NCBI GenBank assembly: GCA_002224055.1
Contig: AZLU01000226.1
Span: forward strand, 1 to 64,000
Direction: 5' to 3'
Length of the DNA stretch: 64,000 nucleotides
Source: Pezizomycotina sp. ARF18
Lineage: Eukaryota > Ascomycota
Shown: piece by piece, positions 56,904-64,000 of the stretch
Layout: each line of letters starts with the position of its first letter
Numbering within the stretch: the first letter of the stretch is position 1
Program-made: the position numbers and the translations under genes
Notes under the pieces: model-generated
The model's input: only the letters and a program-made list of their open reading frames with translations
Database searches by the model: none
Told to the model about the DNA's origin: nothing

Positions 56904-59900
56904 ATGCTCGAAAGCGATATAAATCCGCTCACGCGCCTCTCAGGACGCCGCAGGATCAGAATAAGAATCAGTTCGCTGCGCTTGAGGGCTTCGTCGAGGT
57001 TTCGAAGATAAACGACTGGAGCGTCGACAGCGACGAAGAGGATGACGACAGGGAGACGATCATAGCGGACGGAACTTCTTCTCCAGCGACCACGCCGACG
57101 CCTACTGATACGGACACCGACAGCACGGACGGAATCACCCGCGAACGAATCTGGAAGGCGGGGATGCCAACCTATGATGATCTGCAGGCGAGGGCTTCCG
57201 GGAAGGTCAGGAATCTCGGACCTGGCGTCGTCCTTACCAGTGAGTTGCCCTCAAACTTCTGTTCACGTCCCTGTAGATGGAAAGCACTGACGAAGTTCGA
57301 AAAAAATTCAGGACCAAGAGCCCCTACCGACTCCGCCCTTTACCACTACGACCATGACGCTGAGCTCCGGGACCTTACAGCGGCCGGAACCATTCCGGAA
57401 AACCTCAAAGAAACGCAAGTTTACCTCCCGAACGAATACGTTGACAAGCTCAAAGCGCATCACGCAGGGTCGTTAGCGACCCCTTCACAACAAAGTTTTT
57501 CGCTTGACGGATAACAACATGCTGGTCGATCCGCAGGAGGAATTGTCTACGACTGAAACGCAGATTTCGGAGGTCGAAAAGGATACGGAGAAGGTGGAAA
57601 TTACGGAAACCAAGACTCGGATTACGGAAACGAAGACCATTGCGGAGCAAGAAGGCGCGGAGATCCGGTGGATAATCTCACTGCGCAGCTTGATGGACTG
57701 AACATCAAAGCCAAGAAAGAGAACGGTAGCGCTCATGCGGAAATCGAAGCCGCTCCTGCAACTTCTAAAAAGAAGAAGAGCAAGAAGAGCAAGAAGAAGA
57801 AAGGAAAGGCCGTTCAACATGAGGAAGCGAAAACTACCAACAACGGCGGCCGCGCTGATGACTTGGCGGCTTCATCGGAACAACTTGAACATGGATCTTC
57901 GCCGCTCCAACCAGAGGACTCCGAAGACATAACTGCAAGATTTCCAATACCTCCGATATCCTCCTCAGGCAAGCCATTGCGTCCGCCACCCGGTCTTGGT
58001 CCATTCCGAAAAGCATGCTACGTGGGCGGAGCTTCAGGCTGAATCTAATACCCACTCGACGAAACCAGCTCCATTGAGCACTGCCGCCCCCAACGATAAA
58101 GGACGCACACCCTTGTGGACAGATGGATGGCCAAGGAATCCCGACGGCACCCTAAAACCCCCTCCTACTCTCTCCGACAAAACCCGCCGCAGGATCGAAG
58201 GCGAAGTGGAGATGAAGAGAAGGCAGCTTCGCGGCAACGAGATGCTGGTGAAGAACTGCGAGAATCTATCAAGAAATCGGAAGCAGAGCTTGTATTACAC
58301 GCCATGACGAAGCAGGGGATGGAAGATCAGTTGCTGGAGGCTAGGTTAAGGATCTAGATGCGACGCAGTTAAAGGTTGGCTCGGAAGCGCTTCGTAATGT
58401 GATTGAGTGGGAACAGAGCCGCCGCTTTACGATTCAGCAGTCGATCAAATTCGACAGTGATATGATAGCAAACACCGAAGTCGACATTGCTAACGGCAAG
58501 GTAGCCATCGCTAGGTGTGAAGCCCTCCTGAACCGCGATGGGAAACCCCGGTTCTTCCGGGCGGGAAGAATCGACTAAATCTCTCGCTAGAGACACGCGG
58601 GAAACTGGTCGCGAAAATCGAGGAGTGTCAGAAAGAGATCGCAGGTACGATTGGGAGAACAAGCTGCTGCATGACAATATCAAGGAAATAAAGCAGGAGA
58701 TTCGAAGCATCGAAACTAAAATGCTGGTCTTGGACATATCCCCATCGAGATCAAAGAAATACGAGCTGGAGGGCTTGAAGAAAACCAAGGCAACCCACCA
58801 GAGGGAAATCGCCAATTACTCGATGGACATAGCCAACAATAATAAGATGATGGACGGCTACTGGAAGACCCTCGCGAGGGCTGAGTCCGTCCTGGAGCTC
58901 GACGATGGACCTCATAAGCCGAGGTTGGTCGTTGCGGACGCTCTGAAAAAATTGATGTCTGTCATCATGGCGAGAGAGATCGACGAAGAGATTGGCCAGA
59001 TCGTACTGGCCAGCTCTGGAAATACAAGTCGCTCGTGCATACGATGGAAGAGGAGAGGCGCCAGCTCTTGGAACAGTTTAGAATCGAGGAGAACCCAGTT
59101 ATGCTAGAAGGCCTCGAAGTCTTCCTCGATAGACACCAATGGGACTACGACCGTCTCCTAGGTCACGGACGGAAGACCTTCTTTGCGGGTGGAGTCGAGG
59201 CGACGAGAACCGTCCGATCCCGCTCACGTCCGCGAAGAAGACCGCGAAGTACCGCGAGCTAGCAGCCAAGCGACAGCAAGGCGGGGTTCTAAGGCGGCAG
59301 CCCACACCGCAAACAAGCAGTTGACCATCGCGGAGCGCAAGTTGCGGAACAGGAGGATAGGATACTCGAACACGGTAACAGAATGGATAATATACGACAG
59401 CTAATGGAGGAGAAGCAAATGAAGCTTGCGGCTATCCTCAAAAGGAAGGCGGAACTGGAAAAGGAAAGGGAGGAAGATGAAGAGAGGTACGCGAGGGAGG
59501 AAGAGGAGGAATTGAGCGATAGCCTGACCGACAGCGACAGGACCGTTACCGACTCGAACCCGTCGATCGCGTCGGATGCGGCGGCTACTCAGAATTCAAA
59601 TGCGATTCCGAAGGTGGTTGTTACGCCTCCTTCGCCTCCTACGCCGCCTCCACCTCCGCCGCCCAGGAAAGACAAACCTCACTGGACCGAGCTTTTGCGC
59701 CGCAAGCCCAGCCGCCTTGGCCCGAAAACTCCATGCGCTACCGACGTTCCGGAAGTAAGAATTTCCCTTTCCCTCTTCCTCCTTCTAGTTTATCAAATCT
59801 AACACATCACACCTTTTTAGGATCTTAGGTGGGACGAACCGGAACCCGATGAAGAACCCCGTCCAGACAATCCTCGCTACTACTTTGCCGACAGTATCTT

Positions 59901-60081
59901 CTTTAATGAGCTCAGGGGGAAAGAGAAGTGGCTGTTGATCCGCTGGTACGGTTTCCCGGCCGTGGACAATTGGACCTGGGAGAGGAAGGAGCACGTTAAA
60001 TGCCCCAGAGCTTGGAATAAGTATTATTGGGGAAGAAGAGGATTGTGGACGGGTACTAGTCCTATTCCTATGATGGATTAA
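56904..60081 (+). CDS. large coiled-coil protein with C-terminal chromodomain (chromodomain-like 2)
   Basis: A continuous coding path over about 3.1 kb. ATG at 56904 (MLESDINPLT) shifts to NQFAALEGFVEVSKINDWSV and an acidic/Thr region. A GTGAGT...TTCAG intron (about 57240-57311) precedes PRAPTDSALYHYDHDAELRD. Then ETQISEVEKDTEKVEITETK, a Lys-rich TSKKKKSKKSKKKKGKAV, RTPLWTDGWPRNPDGTLKPP, and a long coiled coil (NKLLHDNIKEIKQEIRSIET and RQLMEEKQMKLAAILKRKAE among others). A proline run VVVTPPSPPTPPPPPPPRKD comes before an intron at 59755-59820. The last exon is DLRWDEPEPDEEPRPDNPRY, EKWLLIRWYGFPAVDNWTWE, an evident chromodomain core (W-L-I-x-W-x-G-F-x5-WTWE), ending at 60081. About 1000 residues. 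At least six frame slips. The nearest analogy is fungal coiled-coil/chromo proteins; chromatin binding is inferred. Confidence 0.62.
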
Positions 60082-60620
60082 TACTTATTCAAGGCCGAAC
60101 GGTGTTAGCATGTTATTATATAGGTTTTAATGTTTTTATTGGGAGGTTTTTTTTTTTTTTTTTATAAAAAAAATGATATTTCTTTTTTATACTTCGGCGA
60201 TCCGGTGATGCACAATCGCTTGAAGAAACTGGTGCGTTTTTTCTCGGATAGCATCGGCGCAACCGCAGCGGTTATGTATATTTTCTTTTCTTTCTTTTTT
60301 CATTCTTTTATTTTAAAAAATGCTCGAGATACGGAAGTATGTAAGATAAGGGAGACGAAGATAGGGACGAACTGCTAATGATTAATATTACAATAGTGGA
60401 TATACGATGGCAACTTTGCGGTAGGGATTACAGGATAAATACTATAGCGAATTCAAGGTAAAGATTCCGGAAGAAATACCATCTTTGAAGCAGTAGTATG
60501 TTGGGGGCCCCAGAGGCTCACGCCTACGATCATGAGATCTCACTGGTTCGGATATGGTATCATGATGATATAGGTCTCGACTGAGAATCGATAAAATTTA
60601 ACTATCGCGACCTATGATAC
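60082..60620. other. 3' flank and intergenic
   Basis: Starts with the 3' flank of the large chromodomain gene, then a T17 tract (60147-60163) and T/C-rich runs. A hydrophobic plus frame (60130-60378) is a by-product of the T-rich sequence. No gene supported. Confidence 0.4.
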
Positions 60621-60622
60621 TA

Positions 60623-61288
60623 CAGTCAGTTGACATAATTGTTGGACACTTACCTAAAACGGCAATTTCTTCAAGTTCTACAATATCTTAAATCATCGAT
60701 AACTCACTCAATTATTATCCGATTTTTATAAAATTAAGAATTTACGTTATTATATATATGATAATAACATACTAAAATTTTGTAAAATTTATCAAGTATT
60801 AAATTTATATTATTTTTTAAAATTTTTATATATAAAAAATCTATATTATTTTTAAACTTATATTATAACGTCAATATTTAATAAAATCTATAAATTAAAA
60901 TATATTATAGATTATATATTAATCTAACGCATATTTAAATTTAAAAAGATTCGTCATAAATTAAGCTATATATATTATTTTAAATTTTAACTTGTTTAAA
61001 AATCGCACGATTTCGTGCAATTTCGCGTATTTTACATATAAAAAGTGCGTGAAGTACGTGTTTTTAAAAATACATAAAATATTAAATATTATCACGTCAT
61101 AAATTTTAACGGATTTTTTAAAATTTTAATATGTATTAGTTTACGATATATATTTAACATATTTAAGTTTTAGCTAATTTTATTTATCGTTGTTGCGTTA
61201 TTATTGATTGAAAAAGTGCAAAAAACATACTTTTGTATGGGAAAACTGCCGTTTAGGAAAGTGTCCCAACAATTATGTCAACTGACTG
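60623..61288. mobile_element. AT-rich Tc1/mariner-type element with ~48-bp terminal inverted repeats
   Basis: The left end CAGTCAGTTGACATAATTGT continues TGGACACTTACCTAAAACGG. The right end is its reverse complement (ending CAATTATGTCAACTGACTG) with a few single-base differences over about 48 bases. TA flanks both sides (60621-60622, 61289-61290), the target duplication of Tc1/mariner elements. The 570-base interior is extremely A/T-rich, with TA/AT words dominating and only islands such as CGCACGATTTCGTGCA, and no open frame. It is a short non-autonomous or mutated copy; the A/T bias is what repeat-induced point mutation would leave. Confidence 0.8.
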
Positions 61289-61698
61289 TAGACGTAAGAC
61301 CATCAAAAAAGGGGTATAAAAGACGAGCGAAAGAAGCACGCACAAAATACTAAAAACGAGATATCCTGTAACTCCATCCTGGCCTGAGAAAGTGAAAGAA
61401 AATACTTTATAGTGTAACGTATCAATTATCATACCAAAAATCCAATATCAAAAATTTATTTCGACGGCCGCCGTACTCCTTCTCCTCCTCCGACTTTTTC
61501 ATCGTCGTCCACCTGCCTCTGAAACGACCTTGGTATCATCTTCAACTCACCGAACCACTTAACCCGTCTTCCAGATCGGGAATATCAGTATCGGCTGCGT
61601 GTGCGTGTACTGTTCAGCAGACTAGCGTCGAACGACATATTCTCTGCAACCTCCCCGCCGCGTGCGCGATACGCTTCTCGTTTGCTACGGAGGCGGAC
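61289..61698. other. intergenic, no gene seen
   Basis: Between the transposon and the 3' end of receptor 5. Includes GACGAGCGAAAGAAGCACGC and a C/T-rich stretch (CTCCTTCTCCTCCTCCGACT) but no plausible frame. Confidence 0.4.
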
Positions 61699-63003
61699 CT
61701 ACTCCGCGCTAACGACTGCGAGTTTTTGCGGGTTTCGGAGGCGTTTTTGGAGATGAGGACGGACGGCGGTGAAGATTATGGGGACGTTGACGATCATTAC
61801 TGATGTGAACTGTTTATTGTTTATTATGTTAGGTTTTGGTTTTGATATTGGGAAGATGGGGGAATGAGGGATGCTTTTACGTTTCGCGGTAGCCCAGCCT
61901 AGCATGAAGCCTAGGTTGTCCGATATCCTGCCCGTGAATGGAGGATCGTGAATACCATGCGGATTGTTGTGGCGACCATGATGAAGACTCCGGAGCAGAG
62001 GACGAGGAATATTAAGAATTTCCTGGATTAAATCGTAAAAATTCGTATTCCTTATAATTGAAACCTTGGATAGAAGGGGACTTACTTTCTAACGGTAGAT
62101 GACTTTTACGATCAACGGCAACGGGATCGCAAAGATGAGCGTGTCCCGTTAATAGATTTGTGACTCCGATCGTGTACATGTTCGTCAAGCCCATAACGCA
62201 ACTAAAATACACTAAATCAGCGTGCTTAATTCTTTCCGACGGAACTCGAAATTAAAATCATGGCGTGGAGTTACTCACACCCCGGCACCGTTGTATCTGC
62301 CAATTCCTCTGTATAGGCCGACACTTCAGCAGCATCGCTATCCAGTTGCCGATGTACGTCAGTACGACGAGGTACGCTCCGAGAGTGACCAGGTTCCGTT
62401 GCCATAATCCGAAACTAGAATGGTAACACAGATAAGCAATTGTCAATAAGAATGGGAGAAAGGGACGTTAGACTTACGTTAACCGACTGTAGAGGAAAAG
62501 CATGCAGCCTTTACAGCTCCATACGAGCGACATGTACGCGGCCCAGCCGACGAAGTTCCATATGCTTCCGACCTCCATCCGGTGGATTTCGTGCGCGGTC
62601 ATACGGTTGGCGATTTCGTCGGTTAGGCCTTGGTTTGGTGGGGTAGACATCTAACAGCACACGGTGTTAGAGGAAACCCATCTTAGGATGATAGGTTTAA
62701 GAGAAGGGGGGAACTTACAGTTCAGATAAAGGAAACTAAGGTAAGGTTGAGGAAAAACTGGTGCAAAACGATTGCATTTAGACGAAAAACGGTCTATATG
62801 TACTCAAAAGTTTTGACGGTCCGCTTGTTTTCTCTCGACAAAGTCTCAAATTTGTTATACCAAAGTCCCTATTGTAAGGTAATCATCGCCCTGTAAGGCC
62901 CCTGAGCCCAACTACTTTTGCCAGAGTATTAATCTTATGAATATTGTTATGGTCGCGATGGCGTATTCGACCCAACTCTCCACGGCCCACGAGGGAAACC
63001 CAT
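61699..63003 (-). CDS. Pth11-like rhodopsin-domain membrane protein (receptor 5)
   Basis: N-terminal exon at about 63.0 kb reads FPSWAVESWVEYAIATITIF and IRLILWQK (helix 1), then GLRGLTGDDYLTIGTLV (conserved DDY). The next exon MSTPPNQGLTDEIANRMTAH at 62650 carries the loop, then EVGSIWNFVGWAAYMSLVWS and CKGCMLFLYSRLT (helix 3; C-K-x-C is typical). GTAAGT intron, then FGLWQRNLVTLGAYLVVLTY, IGNWIAMLLKCRPIQRNW (helix 4, extracellular Cys), TNMYTIGVTNLLT, DTLIFAIPLPLIVKVIYR (helix 5), KFLIFLVLCSGVFIMVATIR (helix 6), SDNLGFMLGWATAK, intron, and SVMIVNVPIIFTAVRPHLQK, the family's W-A-x-x-E ... V-N-x-P end. Stop at 61699. This K-x-C-x-L-F-x-Y-S-R-L subtype is distinct from receptors 1-4. Few frame slips; the exact start is uncertain. 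Confidence 0.72.
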
Positions 63004-64000
63004 TTTCCAGACGTCTTTTGGATTCTTTTCTCAATCGTGAAAGAGATAGGTATAGAAGAACAGAAGAAGCATGTAGATGTCTCAAATATCCGGATTGACC
63101 CATGCTTTTATTATAATAAGATGGCTGTTAAGGGACGGGAAGGGTAAATTCTGGGTGAGTGCGCTTGTCAGAAACGCCGTAGGTAAGCCGTTGCATCTTT
63201 TTAAAATTGTGCCATGTTATCATCGCCCAGTTCGCCGCGACTCCACTCTTGCTATTGGTGGCTTACATATTTTGCAACAGCAGGCGAAAGTTTAAGATGC
63301 TATCTTCAACGATACTTAATGGTGCAGTTTTGTGAAAACCTGATTAACCATTGCCGTAGCGTTCATCCTCTGGTATCTTTTTACTAGCTTTCTGGCTATC
63401 TTTGTGGAGTCCTCGCAGCCGAGTAGCGAATTACCTTGCTCGAGTTTCTTCGTGATCGCCAATGTGGGCATACGATAAGCCCCACAAGTTCCAACGTAAT
63501 CTATTCTTGTTCCGCTATCTCAGCGAAGAGTTTATTGGTTCGGTGACCCCACACACACTTGCAAGTGCACTTCGAAGTCAAAATATTCACGTTGCTCTGA
63601 TTTTCTGAGTATGAAAATAAGTAGCTCACCTTTTTTTTTCTTTCTATCCATTAACCGCATGAGGCATGGCAAGCTGAGAAACTTTCTGAGCAAAAGGTAT
63701 TAGATGATATGAGTGGACATAGCTAAAAAACGTGGAGTGGGATAAAGAGGGGTTTATCCGTTGCTTTGGGCCGCTAGCCGTTTAGGCTACCACGCTTCGG
63801 GGTCATGATCATCTATCTGCTTCGCCAATTTGTTTCCTGTGATTTTTTTCATGAGAATCTTTTCGATTAATCGAGATTTGCAATTTTTTGAGGGCAGTAA
63901 TATCATGTGTGCTTGGGATAAACACATTCTCATAGGCTTTCCATGGGACTATAAGCTTGCCTATTAGCTCTTTCCTGAATACTTGAACCTAAATATAATT
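63004..64000. other. no recognisable gene
   Basis: Promoter side of receptor 5, then short broken frames. The minus strand around 63480-63600 reads TSKCTCKCVWGHRTNKLFAE, protein-like but too short to assign. No repeat or RNA gene seen; the window ends in gene-poor DNA. Confidence 0.38.

Noticed and set aside
56891-57514. 207-codon frame used as a complete gene
   Set aside because: It begins at TTG, not ATG, contains an intron with GTGAGT donor, and is only the N-terminal part of the large chromodomain gene.
1-64000. tRNA or rRNA genes
   Set aside because: I looked for cloverleaf arms with GGTTCGAATCC-type T loops and conserved rRNA blocks and found none that fold convincingly.

Overview
The window looks like nuclear DNA of a filamentous ascomycete (Pezizomycotina). 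The evidence is protein types largely confined to that group (Pth11-like rhodopsin-domain receptors, a LaeA-like methyltransferase), short introns of about 50-90 nt with GTAAGT/GTATGT donors, CAG/TAG acceptors and occasional perfect TACTAAC branch points, C/T-rich promoters and many long poly-T/poly-A tracts. I cannot name the genus. Few open frames exceed 150 codons, because genes are split by introns and because nearly every recognisable gene also carries single-base frame slips between conserved motifs. Splice sites and motifs survive these slips, so an unpolished long-read assembly is at least as likely as mass gene decay.

Layout: 0.5-1.9 kb, beta-lactamase-family serine hydrolase (-). 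3.4-5.1 kb, Pth11-like receptor 1 (-). 8.9-9.4 kb, small secreted protein (+). 10.0-11.7 kb, unrecognised charged coiled-coil protein (-). 12.8-14.1 kb, secreted PI-PLC X-domain protein (-). 15.9-16.3 kb, possible Ty3/gypsy pol fossil. 17.1-18.6 kb, Pth11-like receptor 2 (+). 19.9-21.2 kb, 23.2-23.6 kb and 28.1-28.5 kb, three members of a cysteine-repeat family built on a D-C-C module (about 13, 5 and 3 units), with a 365-bp foldback element at 21.7-22.0 kb between the first two. 29.0-30.3 kb, receptor 3 (-). 32.8-34.1 kb, receptor 4 (-). 36.3-37.7 kb, unrecognised multi-pass membrane proteins (+). 39.1-39.5 kb, small secreted protein (+). 41.5-42.6 kb, tail-anchored membrane protein (-). 46.2-47.9 kb, LaeA-like SAM methyltransferase (+). 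50.7-51.4 kb, secreted protein (-). 52.7-54.4 kb, CxxC zinc-binding protein with a Gly/Arg/His-rich tail (-). 54.9-60.1 kb, two adjacent genes each ending in a chromodomain-like fold (+). 60.6-61.3 kb, AT-rich element with Tc1/mariner-type terminal inverted repeats and TA target duplication. 61.7-63.0 kb, receptor 5 (-).

The gene set is an accessory, surface-facing one: five Pth11-like receptors, three or four small secreted proteins, a repeat family of disulfide-rich secreted proteins, a secreted phospholipase and a regulatory methyltransferase, in sequence with mobile-element remnants and long gene-poor stretches. This is typical of interaction-related or subtelomeric-style fungal DNA. No PKS, NRPS or terpene synthase was seen, so the methyltransferase is not evidence of a metabolite cluster. 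The most novel content is the cysteine-repeat family and the chromodomain-like gene pair.
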